64,000 nt of DNA, taken from the NCBI RefSeq assembly GCF_018398315.1, contig NZ_JAHBRW010000001.1, positions 2,302,501-2,366,500 on the forward strand. The letters are read 5' to 3'. Source of the stretch: Chelatococcus sp. YT9. GTDB taxonomy: Bacteria > Pseudomonadota > Alphaproteobacteria > Rhizobiales > Beijerinckiaceae. Of the stretch, positions 38,100-46,160 are shown piece after piece. The position numbers were made by a program, and so were the translations under genes. Each line of letters begins with the position of its first letter. The stretch's first letter is position 1. Under the pieces are notes generated by a model, which saw only the letters and a program-made list of their open reading frames with translations, searched no databases and was not told the DNA's origin.

Positions 38100-38675
38100 A
38101 TGGAGTTTGACGTCGGTGCGCGGCTGCGCGAACTAAGGGTCGCGGCTGGGCTGTCGCAGCGCGATCTCGCGGAGCGCGCGGGCGTGACCCATGGGCTGAT
38201 CTCGATGATCGAGCGGAACCGCAACAGCCCATCGGTGGCCTCGCTGCGCAAGATCCTGGGTGGCATTCCAACGACCATGTCGTCGTTCTTCAACGAGGAT
38301 GAGACCACTAACGACAAGATCTTCTTCGCGGCCGGCGAACTGACAGATCTCACCTCGCGTGTCGTCCCGCGTGGGCGTGGCGCGGCCGGCCGCATGGCCT
38401 TCCGCCAGGTTGGCGACGCCCGCGCCCATGACCTGCAGATTCTGCACGAGCGCTACGAGCCAGGTGCCGACACTGGACCGACGATGCTGGAGCATCCCTC
38501 CCGTGAAGGCGGCGTGGTCATCTCCGGCGAAATCGAGCTGACCGTCGGCGATCAGGTCCGGCGTCTGAAGGCCGGTGAGGCTTATCTGTTCGACAGCCGC
38601 ATTCCCCACCGCTTTCGCAATGTCGGTAAGGACCCTTGCGAAGTCGTGAGCGCCTGCACCCCACCTTACCTGTGA
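38100..38675 (+). CDS. XRE-cupin transcriptional regulator (PuuR-like)
   Basis: A 191-residue regulator with an N-terminal XRE HTH (residues 5-62: LRELRVAAGLSQRDLAERAG, then MIERNRNSPSVASLRKIL) and a C-terminal cupin (about 110-188: EGGVVISGEIELTVGDQVRRL, YLFDSRIPHRFRN). This architecture is typical of PuuR and related repressors of polyamine and GABA catabolism. The divergent gabT-like gene is therefore the likely target, with the inducer bound in the cupin. Length is typical. Confidence 0.92.
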   Translation: MEFDVGARLRELRVAAGLSQRDLAERAGVTHGLISMIERNRNSPSVASLRKILGGIPTTMSSFFNEDETTNDKIFFAAGELTDLTSRVVPRGRGAAGRMAFRQVGDARAHDLQILHERYEPGADTGPTMLEHPSREGGVVISGEIELTVGDQVRRLKAGEAYLFDSRIPHRFRNVGKDPCEVVSACTPPYL

Positions 38676-38841
38676 GAGGCGCGCGGCGGCCAGCACGCGC
38701 TTAAAATATTGAGCGCGGCGACCAGACTGTCTCCTCTGTTCGGCGCGCATCGGCTTGCGCGACCGCGTCACTTGCAATCCGTGTCCAATTGCGATCCTTG
38801 TGTGCGCAGCGATCGGCGAAACCGACAGGGTGGAGGGTACT

Positions 38842-40080
38842 TTGGACGACAAGGCGATCTTGAGGGCGTTGTTCGATGCCGCGCTCACGGCGGCCTACCC
38901 CGACGGGAAATTCGCTGGACGTCTACCCGAGCCGCCTAAAGGGCGCACCATCGTCATCGGCGCCGGCAAGGGCGCAGCGCGGATGGCCGCCGCCTTCGAG
39001 GCGGAATGGCCGGGCGCCTGCGAGGGGCTTGTCGTTACCCGCTATGGGCACGGCATGACGACGCGCACGATAGAGGTTGTCGAGGCCGCTCACCCGGTGC
39101 CCGACGAGGCCGGCATGGCAGCCGCCGCCCGCATCCTCGCGCTCGCGCAATCGGCGGGGCCTGACGATCTCGTGGTCTGCCTGATGTCGGGTGGCGCCTC
39201 AGCCTTGCTGACCCTGCCGGCGGAAGGCGTGACGCTGGCCGACAAGCAGGCGGTCAACAAGGCCTTGTTGAAATCAGGCGCGCCTATCGGCGCAATGAAC
39301 CAGGTACGCAAGGCGCTCTCCGCAATCAAGGGGGGGCGCCTGGCCGCGGCTGCCGCGCCCGCCCGGCTCGTTACCTATCTCATCTCCGACGTGCCGGGCG
39401 ACGAGCCGCGCAGCATCGGTTCCGGCCCCACCGTGCCGGAAGCCTCCGATGCCGAAGCCGCGCTTGCCATCCTGAAACGGTACGAAATTGCCGTGCCGCC
39501 GCCTATCGAGGCGGCTATCCGCGCCAATGTGATCAAGGACGTGCCGGCGTCGGCGCCCATGCATATGCTGGCGACGCCCCATATGGCGCTCGAGGCCGCC
39601 GCTGCGAAGGCGAGGGAATTCGGGCTCACGCCGCTCATTCTGGGCGATGCGCTGGAGGGAGAGGCGCGCGAGGTGGCGACGGTGCTTGCCGGCATCGCAC
39701 GCTCGGTAGCCGAGCATGATGAGCCGGCAAAGCGCCCTTGCGTGCTGCTGTCCGGCGGTGAGACCACGGTCACGGTGCGCGGCAAGGGTCGGGGCGGGCG
39801 CAACGCCGAATTCCTGCTCGCCTTCGCGCTGGCGTCCCAGGCGGTGCCCGGGATCTCCGCGATCGCCTGCGATACCGACGGCATCGACGGCTCGGAGGAC
39901 AATGCCGGCGCCATCGTCGACGCGGGTTTGATCGAGGAGGCGAAGGCCCGGGGAATCGATCTCGTGGCGCATCTGGCGAACAACGATGCCTATTCCGCCT
40001 TCTCGGCCCTCGACCGGCTCGTCGTGACGGGTCCGACACTCACGAATGTCAACGATTTCCGCGCCATTCTTATTCGCTGA
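38842..40080 (+). CDS. gckA: glycerate 2-kinase (GckA/MOFRL family)
   Basis: A 412-residue kinase of the DUF4147-MOFRL family. N-terminal IVIGAGKGAARMAAAFE, then CLMSGGASALLTLPAEG, LLKSGAPIGAMNQVRKALSA, YLISDVPGDEPRSIGSGPT, and the C-terminal MOFRL segment LLSGGETTVTVRGKGRGGRN. It phosphorylates D-glycerate to 2-phosphoglycerate in the serine cycle or glyoxylate/tartronate metabolism. TTG 38842 is favoured because GGAGGG lies four bases upstream and the family N-terminus starts there (MDDKAILRALFDAAL). GTG 38830 and ATG 38755 are alternatives with no ribosome site. Confidence 0.92.
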   Translation: MDDKAILRALFDAALTAAYPDGKFAGRLPEPPKGRTIVIGAGKGAARMAAAFEAEWPGACEGLVVTRYGHGMTTRTIEVVEAAHPVPDEAGMAAAARILALAQSAGPDDLVVCLMSGGASALLTLPAEGVTLADKQAVNKALLKSGAPIGAMNQVRKALSAIKGGRLAAAAAPARLVTYLISDVPGDEPRSIGSGPTVPEASDAEAALAILKRYEIAVPPPIEAAIRANVIKDVPASAPMHMLATPHMALEAAAAKAREFGLTPLILGDALEGEAREVATVLAGIARSVAEHDEPAKRPCVLLSGGETTVTVRGKGRGGRNAEFLLAFALASQAVPGISAIACDTDGIDGSEDNAGAIVDAGLIEEAKARGIDLVAHLANNDAYSAFSALDRLVVTGPTLTNVNDFRAILIR

Positions 40081-40228
40081 CGGACTTGGTTGACTCCCGA
40101 AAGCGCCGACCTTGCAGGGCCATCATGGCGAGCCTCGCCCGTTGGTTAAGGATTCCCGCAATGGCCGATTGCTTACCGAACGGCGCGATGACATAAGCGG
40201 GCCTGCGGGATCTTGAGCAGGTTCGCCG

Positions 40229-41209
40229 ATGATCGATTGGTTGATGAAGAGGCCGGCGTCGACGGTGCTGGGCGGCTGTCTCGCCTTGTTTCTGCTCTAT
40301 GAGCTATCCGTCGTTTTCTTTGCCTATACTGGCGATGCCTATGTGAACAGCGATACGGTGACGCTCTCGGCAGAAATCGAGGGACCGATCGCCAAGCTGA
40401 ACGTGCATGAAAACGAGGTGGTGGCGAAGGGTGCCCCGCTTTTCACTATCGACCCGACACCGTATCAGCTCGCCGTGGACGAGAGTTCGGCGGCGCTCGC
40501 GAACGCGGAGGCAACGCTTGCGCTCTCGCGAGACCGTCTAACCGCATCCCAGGCGGACCTCGCCTCTGCCCAGGCCAGCGAGACGGCCGCGCGAGAGACT
40601 TATAATCGTGTCAGCAGCCTCGCGCGGTCGGAGTTCGCCTCCGGCCAGGCCATCGATGACGCGACGCGCGACCTTGCGACCGCCACGGCGCGCACCGCCG
40701 CCGCAGCTGCCGATGTGGATGTGGCCCGACAGACGATCGCCGTGAATGCCGCGAGTGTGCAGCAGGCGCAGGCGACGCTCAATCGCGCGCGCTACCAGCT
40801 CGGCAAGACCGCGATCATCGCCCCGGATGCCGGGCGCGTCGCTCCCTTCACGGCGCGCGTCGGGGATTATCTGCAGGTCGGCAACCAGGTGCTGACCCTC
40901 GTCACCGACAACAGGCGGCGGGTTGTGGCGAACCTGTCGGAGCGGCATTTGGCGCGTCTGCGGCCGGGCCAGCGGGTGTGGCTGACGCTCGGCTCGCAGC
41001 CATGGGTCGTGCATGCCGGCCGTGTGACCAGCGTGGCGCCCGGCGTGGCGCGCTCGCCAAACGCGCCGCTCACGCTGCCTTATGTTGATCCGACGACCGA
41101 CTGGGTCCGCCTGCCACGTCGCTTCCCAGTCGATATCGCGCTCGACACCTGGCCGGTCGACCTCGGCTTCTATCTGGGTGCCGACGCGCGCGTTCTCGTC
41201 ATTTTCTGA
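40229..41209 (+). CDS. HlyD/EmrA-type membrane fusion protein (AaeA-like)
   Basis: A 326-residue periplasmic adaptor with one N-terminal membrane helix (VLGGCLALFLLYELSVVFFAY). The biotinyl-lipoyl half-motifs are IEGPIAKLNVHENEVVAKGA and YQLGKTAIIAPDAGRVA, separated by an Ala-rich coiled coil (about residues 85-190). A beta-barrel follows. It bridges inner-membrane pump and outer-membrane channel. The FUSC gene 13 bases downstream gives an AaeAB-type pair, used in E. coli for hydroxybenzoate efflux. No TolC homologue here. Confidence 0.9.
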   Translation: MIDWLMKRPASTVLGGCLALFLLYELSVVFFAYTGDAYVNSDTVTLSAEIEGPIAKLNVHENEVVAKGAPLFTIDPTPYQLAVDESSAALANAEATLALSRDRLTASQADLASAQASETAARETYNRVSSLARSEFASGQAIDDATRDLATATARTAAAAADVDVARQTIAVNAASVQQAQATLNRARYQLGKTAIIAPDAGRVAPFTARVGDYLQVGNQVLTLVTDNRRRVVANLSERHLARLRPGQRVWLTLGSQPWVVHAGRVTSVAPGVARSPNAPLTLPYVDPTTDWVRLPRRFPVDIALDTWPVDLGFYLGADARVLVIF

Positions 41210-41222
41210 GGACGCGAGGCGG

Positions 41223-42203
41223 ATGGACGCGATCTCCCGCCAAAGCCTCGTGACCGCCGCGGCATGCCTGATCGCCACGCTGGTCGCCATCGCGGCGGGG
41301 TTGGAACAACCTTTCTGGGCGACCATCACGGCCTTTATCGTGTCCAACGTCGACACATCAGCGCTGGTGACGAAGGCTGTGCTGCGGCTCGTGGGAACGG
41401 CGATCGGCTGCGTCGTCGGCTATTTCGCGGCAGTTGCGATGGAAGGGTTACCTTTCGCACAGGCAGCCGCCCTGTTCCTGGCCTCTGCGGTCGGCACCTA
41501 TGGCCGTTTTCGCAGCCGCTTCAGCTATGCGTGGATTCTCGGAGCCGCGAGCGTGATGCTGCTCGTCACGAGCAGCATGAGCGATCCGACGGACCTCTAC
41601 ATCTTTGCCTGGACGCGCTTCTACGAGATCTCCATCGGCGTCACGGTCGCGACCGTTCTCGCCTGGGGCTTCGCCGCGAGCGGACCTATCAGTATCGTGC
41701 CGGCGCCGGTGGCTGTCTCCCGCGAGGCGGCGCTCGAGCAGGGCGTGTCCGCCGGCATCGCGGCGGTCGTTATCGCGCTGCTCTGGAACTGGTTCGATCT
41801 GCCGAGCCTGCCGCAGGTGATTGTCACGAGCCTCGTTGTGGTGAGCCAGGATCTCGGCGCGTCACGCCTGCGCGGCGCGCAGCGCATAATGGGATGCATC
41901 CTTGGTGGCTGCCTTGGCCTCATCGTCATCCTGATCGATGCGGCCGACTTTCTATGGTGGGCTGTCGCACTCGTATCGGGCATCTTCCTGGCGTCACGAC
42001 TGCACCTCAGTCCACATAAGCATGCTTATGTCGGCACGCAGATCGGCATCGCCTTCATGATCACGCTCGTGACAGGCGGTGGCCCCCCCGACAGCATACT
42101 AGCCCCGGTCAACCGCCTTTCCGGAATGGTCGCCGGCGTGGCGGTCATGCTGACGGTAATGTGGATGATGAGCGGCAAGCTGCACCGCCTCACACCCGCC
42201 TGA
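41223..42203 (+). CDS. FUSC family inner-membrane protein (aromatic acid exporter-like)
   Basis: A 326-residue hydrophobic protein. Membrane pairs at the N-terminus (SLVTAAACLIATLVAIAAGL) and again from about residue 180 (SAGIAAVVIALLWNWF) surround the FUSC pattern FWATITAFIVSNVDTSALV and RLVGTAIGCVVGYFA. It lacks the large cytoplasmic domain of full AaeB proteins, so it is a short FUSC type. It probably exports aromatic acids or amphipathic solutes with the preceding adaptor. Confidence 0.88.
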   Translation: MDAISRQSLVTAAACLIATLVAIAAGLEQPFWATITAFIVSNVDTSALVTKAVLRLVGTAIGCVVGYFAAVAMEGLPFAQAAALFLASAVGTYGRFRSRFSYAWILGAASVMLLVTSSMSDPTDLYIFAWTRFYEISIGVTVATVLAWGFAASGPISIVPAPVAVSREAALEQGVSAGIAAVVIALLWNWFDLPSLPQVIVTSLVVVSQDLGASRLRGAQRIMGCILGGCLGLIVILIDAADFLWWAVALVSGIFLASRLHLSPHKHAYVGTQIGIAFMITLVTGGGPPDSILAPVNRLSGMVAGVAVMLTVMWMMSGKLHRLTPA

Positions 42204-42324
42204 GCTCGTATTCGCAATTTGCATGACACTTCGCCGCGGGTTCCGTCACAATCGGAGGCCAAGAGCCCTCCGGCATCGCCTCGGTGCGTGATCAGGGACT
42301 CGGTTTTAATCTCGGGGAAATGCC

Positions 42325-43269
42325 ATGGAAATCCGCAATCTCGGCCGGTCGGGCCTGCGCGTCTCGGTAGTTGGCCTTGGCTGCAACAACTTCGGCGGCC
42401 GGCTTGATGTGGAGGCGACGCGGCGCGTCGTGCACAAGGCGATCGACGCGGGGATCACCCTGTTCGACACGGCCGACGTCTATGGCAACCGCGGTGGTTC
42501 GGAAAACCACCTCGGGGAAGTCCTTGGTCCGCGCCGCAAGGACATCGTGCTCGCCACCAAATTCGGCATGGCGATGGACGACGTGGATGTGCTCAGGGGC
42601 GGCTCGCGCCGCTATATCATGGCCGCCGTCGAGGCCAGCCTGAAGCGCCTCAAGACGGACTGGATCGACCTCTATCAGTTGCATCGCCCCGATCCGCTGA
42701 CGCCGATCGAGGAAACCTTGCGCGCCCTCGACGATCTTATCCGCGACGGCAAGGTCCGCTATATCGGTTGCTCGAATCTGCCGGGCTGGCAGGTGGTCGA
42801 GGCGCATTTCACGGCGCGCCAGCTCGGCATCAACGGCTTCGCCTCCGTCCAGGACGAGTACAGTCTGGTCGAGCGCGGGATCGAGCGGGAGCTCGTGCCA
42901 GCCGCGTCCCGCTACGGCTTCGGCCTTCTGCCCTTCTTCCCGCTGGCGAGTGGACTGTTGACGGGCAAGTACAAGCGGGGCGAGGCGCCGCCGCCCGGCA
43001 CACGCTTCGCCGAGCAGCGCTATGCCGATCGCTACTTCAATGACCGGAACTGGAACGTGGTCGAGGCCCTGCGAGGCTTCGCCGAGGCGCGTGGCCACAG
43101 CCTGCTTGAACTCGCCTTCAGCTGGCTCGCAGCGCGGCCGCTCGTCGCGAGCGTGATCGCAGGCGCCACCAAGCCGGAGCAGGTAGAGGCGAACATCAAG
43201 GCGGCCGGTTGGCGCCTGACGGCGGAGGACATGGCTGAGATCGATCGCATCACCGGCACGCCAGCCTGA
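42325..43269 (+). CDS. aldo/keto reductase
   Basis: A 314-residue TIM-barrel NADPH oxidoreductase. The tetrad is visible: Asp in LFDTADVYG, Tyr in ADVYGNRGGSE, Lys in VLATKFGMA and His in LYQLHRPDP. The tail SVIAGATKPEQVEANIKA binds cofactor. It resembles the YajO/Tas-like group. Substrate unknown. It lies 121 bases after the efflux pair and 19 bases before an MFS gene, so it may be in one transcript with that gene. Confidence 0.93.
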   Translation: MEIRNLGRSGLRVSVVGLGCNNFGGRLDVEATRRVVHKAIDAGITLFDTADVYGNRGGSENHLGEVLGPRRKDIVLATKFGMAMDDVDVLRGGSRRYIMAAVEASLKRLKTDWIDLYQLHRPDPLTPIEETLRALDDLIRDGKVRYIGCSNLPGWQVVEAHFTARQLGINGFASVQDEYSLVERGIERELVPAASRYGFGLLPFFPLASGLLTGKYKRGEAPPPGTRFAEQRYADRYFNDRNWNVVEALRGFAEARGHSLLELAFSWLAARPLVASVIAGATKPEQVEANIKAAGWRLTAEDMAEIDRITGTPA

Positions 43270-43288
43270 GCGGAGCCGAACACCGTCC

Positions 43289-44503
43289 ATGTCATCGTCC
43301 AGTTGGCGGATCTTCCGGGAGCGGGATTTCTCCCTTTTCCTCAGCGCGCGCTTTTGCGCGTCGATCGCGCAGCAGATCACCGATATCGCCGTCGGCTGGC
43401 TGGTCTACGACCTGACCGGCAGTGCGCTTGCGCTCGGACTGGTGGGTCTCGCGGCCTTTCTGCCAGTTATCAGCCTCGTGCTTGTGACCGGTCACGTGGC
43501 GGATCGGGTCGACCGTCGGCTCATCATGATGGCCTGTTTCGCACTGAACACGTTCATCTGTGTGGGCCTCGCTCTCTTCGCCATCTGGCAGCCGCCCGAG
43601 GTATGGCCCCTCTATGCGCTCGTCGTGCTAATGGGCGTAGCGCGGGCCTTCTACCAGCCGGCAAGCCAAGCATTCGTCCCGAACCTGGTGCCCCGCGCCC
43701 TCTTCGGGCAGGCCATTGCCTGGAGTTCATCGGTCGGCCAGGTCGCTGTCATTGCGGGTCCGGCGATCGGCGGCCTCCTGTATATAGCGGGTGCCCATGT
43801 GGCCTTCGGGGGCGCGGCCTTGCTCTTCCTGGTGGCAGCGGTCGCGGTCACATTGATCCGCCTGCGCGCGGAAAAGGTTCCACCGCCCAAGGTCGACTGG
43901 TCGACACTCATCGCGGGATTGACTTTCATCCGTGGCAAGCCGGTTCTCTTCGGTGCCATCACGCTCGACCTCTTCGGCGTGTTGCTCGGCGGTGCCACCG
44001 CGCTCCTTCCCATCTATGCCAGCGACATACTGCATATCGGTCCGGTGGGCCTTGGGCTCCTGCGCAGCGCCCCGGCGGTTGGTGCGGCCGCAATGGCTCT
44101 GTTACTGGCGCATCGTCCCATCGCCCGGAATGCCGGTAAGCGGATGTTCGCTGCCGTCATCCTGTTCGGGCTGGCGACCATCGTGTTCGGCCTTTCGACG
44201 AACTTCTATCTCTCGCTCGGTGCGTTGGTCATCCTCGGCGCCTCGGACATGATCAGCGTGTTCGTCCGCCAGACGCTCGTGCAGGCCGATACACCGGATA
44301 CCATGCGCGGCCGGGTTGCCGCCGTGAACACGGTGTTCATCGGCGCTTCCAACCAGCTTGGCGAATTCGAGTCGGGTACACTCGCGGCCTTCATCGGCGC
44401 CGCGCCGGCGGTCGCGCTGGGCGGCCTCGGTACCATCGCGATCGCGGTGGTGTGGACCCGCCTCTTTCCGGCGCTGCTCCACCGCGACCGGCTTGTGGAA
44501 TAA
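43289..44503 (+). CDS. MFS transporter, MFS_3/EntS-like exporter
   Basis: A 404-residue membrane protein with about 12 helices. FRERDFSLFLSARFCASIAQQ and ITDIAVGWLVYDLTGSALAL are typical of the MFS_3 group that includes the enterobactin exporter EntS, as is VTGHVADRVDRRLIMMAC (motif A) and FVRQTLVQADTPDTMRGRV. It may export a siderophore-like or other metabolite. No siderophore gene is near. It ends 51 bases before the cobalamin riboswitch, which probably belongs to the next operon only. Confidence 0.9.
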   Translation: MSSSSWRIFRERDFSLFLSARFCASIAQQITDIAVGWLVYDLTGSALALGLVGLAAFLPVISLVLVTGHVADRVDRRLIMMACFALNTFICVGLALFAIWQPPEVWPLYALVVLMGVARAFYQPASQAFVPNLVPRALFGQAIAWSSSVGQVAVIAGPAIGGLLYIAGAHVAFGGAALLFLVAAVAVTLIRLRAEKVPPPKVDWSTLIAGLTFIRGKPVLFGAITLDLFGVLLGGATALLPIYASDILHIGPVGLGLLRSAPAVGAAAMALLLAHRPIARNAGKRMFAAVILFGLATIVFGLSTNFYLSLGALVILGASDMISVFVRQTLVQADTPDTMRGRVAAVNTVFIGASNQLGEFESGTLAAFIGAAPAVALGGLGTIAIAVVWTRLFPALLHRDRLVE

Positions 44504-44554
44504 GGATTCCGCGTTGACTTTTGGTGGAAGTGGGCGTCTAGCTGCCTGACGCGA

Positions 44555-44736
44555 CGGTCCTCGTGAGAGGTCAAAAGGGAATACCGGTGCGGGGCGCGTT
44601 GCCCCAAGGCCGGAGCTGCCCCCGCAACTGTGAGCGGTTGAGGCGCGAACCACGACAGCCACTGGATCTGCCGTCTTTCCGGCGGCGATCTGGGAAGGCG
44701 GTTCGCACCGATGATCCGCAAGCCAGGAGACCTGCC
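44555..44736 (+). ncRNA. adenosylcobalamin riboswitch
   Basis: The conserved cobalamin aptamer is plain: AAAAGGGAATACCGGTGC (from 44573), then CGGAGCTGCCCCCGCAACTG (44611-44630), TGAGCGG, GCCACTGG, GGGAAGGCG, and the B12 box AGCCAGGAGACCTGCC (44721-44736). It should turn off cbtB and the following cobalt-uptake and cobalamin genes when adenosylcobalamin is plentiful. In the expression platform ACCTGCCTT (44730-44738) can pair with the cbtB Shine-Dalgarno AAGGAGGT (44775-44782) with one bulged base, and ACTGCC/GGCAGT forms a hairpin at 44757-44773 just before it. Translation control is therefore likely; there is no terminator U-run. Confidence 0.96.
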
Positions 44737-44786
44737 TTCGCGATGGAAGCCATGGAACTGCCGGTGGGGCAGTGAAGGAGGTCGCG

Positions 44787-44960
44787 GTGTCGAATGTTGC
44801 CGTTGCGGGACTAGGTTCTCGCGCTGAGGTTCTGAAAGTTGCCCTCGTCGCCTTTGCGATGGGCGTCGCGCTCGTTTTCGTGACGGGCTTCGCGCATCCC
44901 GAGGCCGTCCACAACGCGGCCCATGACACGCGCCATGCGCTGAGCTTTCCCTGCCACTGA
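44787..44960 (+). CDS. cbtB: cobalt transporter subunit CbtB
   Basis: A 57-residue protein with one membrane helix (VALVAFAMGVALVFVTGFA) and the characteristic His-rich C-terminus (EAVHNAAHDTRHALSFPCH), a likely metal-binding site. CbtB accompanies CbtA in predicted B12-regulated cobalt uptake. GTG 44787 is preferred because AAGGAGG (44775-44781) is five bases upstream; GTG 44772 would put the ribosome site inside the gene. It is the first gene after the riboswitch. Confidence 0.93.
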   Translation: MSNVAVAGLGSRAEVLKVALVAFAMGVALVFVTGFAHPEAVHNAAHDTRHALSFPCH

Positions 44961-44967
44961 TCGCGGC

Positions 44968-45738
44968 ATGTTCAATCGTGTGCTGGCCGTTGCCCTTGTG
45001 GCCGGCCTTGTTGCGGGACTTGCGATCGCGGTCCTGCAGCATTTCACCACGACTCCGCTGATCCTGGCTGGGGAAAAATTCGAGAAGCCCGAGAGCGCGG
45101 CCGCGCTCGACGGCATGGCCGCCGGTCTGTTCGGCGCCCACATGGTTCAGACATCGGGCGTCGTCCTGGCTCATAACGTCATCAAGGCGCATGCGCCAGC
45201 CGGGGAGGGCGGCGACCATGCCGAGGGCTGGAGCCCCGCCGATGGCCTGGAGCGCTCGGCCTTCACCGGGCTCACCACCATCGTCACAGCGATCGGCTTT
45301 GCCTTGATCCTGCTGGCGGCTCTCCTTGTGGCGGGCGAGACGATCAATATCAGGAACGCGCTCGCCTTCGCGGCGGCGGCCTTCGTCGCAACCGGCCTCG
45401 CGCCTGCGTTGGGGCTCGCCCCAGAGCTGCCGGGCAGTGCGGCCGGGCCGCTGGTCGCGCGCCAGATCTGGTGGATCTCCACCGCCGTCGCGACGGCCGT
45501 CGCGCTGTGGCTTCTCATCCGCACGCCGGCCGTCTGGGCGAAGATCCTTGGCTTCGTCCTCCTCGTCGCGCCGCATGTCGTCGGCGCGCCGCATCCGGAG
45601 GCCTATGCCAGCGGGGCCCCCGCCGAGCTTGCCGGCCATTTCGCAGCGGCCTCGCTCGTCGTGCACGCGGCGTTGTGGGCGGCGGTCGCGGTCGCCGTGG
45701 GGTTCTTCTGGCCGCGTTTTGCCCGGCGCTCGGCATGA
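44968..45738 (+). CDS. cbtA: cobalt transporter subunit CbtA
   Basis: A 256-residue protein with about six membrane helices. The opening MFNRVLAVALVAGLVAGL, a long periplasmic or cytosolic loop with His (EGGDHAEGWSP), and the conserved VAPHVVGAPHPEAY and AGHFAAASLVVHAALWA match CbtA, a predicted cobalt permease usually found under cobalamin riboswitches. It starts seven bases after cbtB and overlaps the DUF1636 gene by four bases. Confidence 0.93.
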   Translation: MFNRVLAVALVAGLVAGLAIAVLQHFTTTPLILAGEKFEKPESAAALDGMAAGLFGAHMVQTSGVVLAHNVIKAHAPAGEGGDHAEGWSPADGLERSAFTGLTTIVTAIGFALILLAALLVAGETINIRNALAFAAAAFVATGLAPALGLAPELPGSAAGPLVARQIWWISTAVATAVALWLLIRTPAVWAKILGFVLLVAPHVVGAPHPEAYASGAPAELAGHFAAASLVVHAALWAAVAVAVGFFWPRFARRSA

Positions 45739-46160
45739 ACCCGCCGGCAGCCGTCGCGCCGACGACCCTGATGGTCTGCGTCACCTGCCGGCGGCGGCAG
45801 GACGGTGCGACGGAAGGGCCGTATGACGAGCCGGGACGCGGTCTGGTGCGGACGCTGGCTGACCGCCTGGCAGGCGATGCGGACGTCACGGTGACGCCCG
45901 TGGAATGCCTCTCGGTCTGCCGCCGGCCCTGCACGGTGGCTTTCGCGGCGCCCGGCAAATGGACCTACGTGATCGGCGATCTCGACGCCGATCAGCATCT
46001 CGACGATCTCGTCCTGGCTGCCCGCCAGTATACGGTGGCGGCGGATGGCATCATTCCCTGGCGTGAGCGCCCGCAGCCGATCCGCAAGGGTGTGGTCGCG
46101 CGCGTTCCGCCGCTCGCCTGCAAGATCGCGCTCGCCTGCAAGATGGAAACGACGTCATGA
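45735..46160 (+). CDS. DUF1636 metal-binding protein of the cobalamin cluster
   Basis: A 141-residue protein with four clustered cysteines: CVTCRRR near the N-terminus and CLSVCRRPC at about residues 58-66. The fold is likely thioredoxin-like ferredoxin, which could hold a 2Fe-2S cluster or bind cobalt. DUF1636 genes often sit beside cbtA and cobW, and the function is unproven. ATG 45735 overlaps the cbtA stop and its own stop overlaps cobW, so it is embedded in the operon. Confidence 0.85.
   Translation: MNPPAAVAPTTLMVCVTCRRRQDGATEGPYDEPGRGLVRTLADRLAGDADVTVTPVECLSVCRRPCTVAFAAPGKWTYVIGDLDADQHLDDLVLAARQYTVAADGIIPWRERPQPIRKGVVARVPPLACKIALACKMETTS

Noticed and set aside
44504-44786. Small open frames within the riboswitch region
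   Set aside because: The conserved aptamer explains the sequence, and these frames lack ribosome sites and homology.
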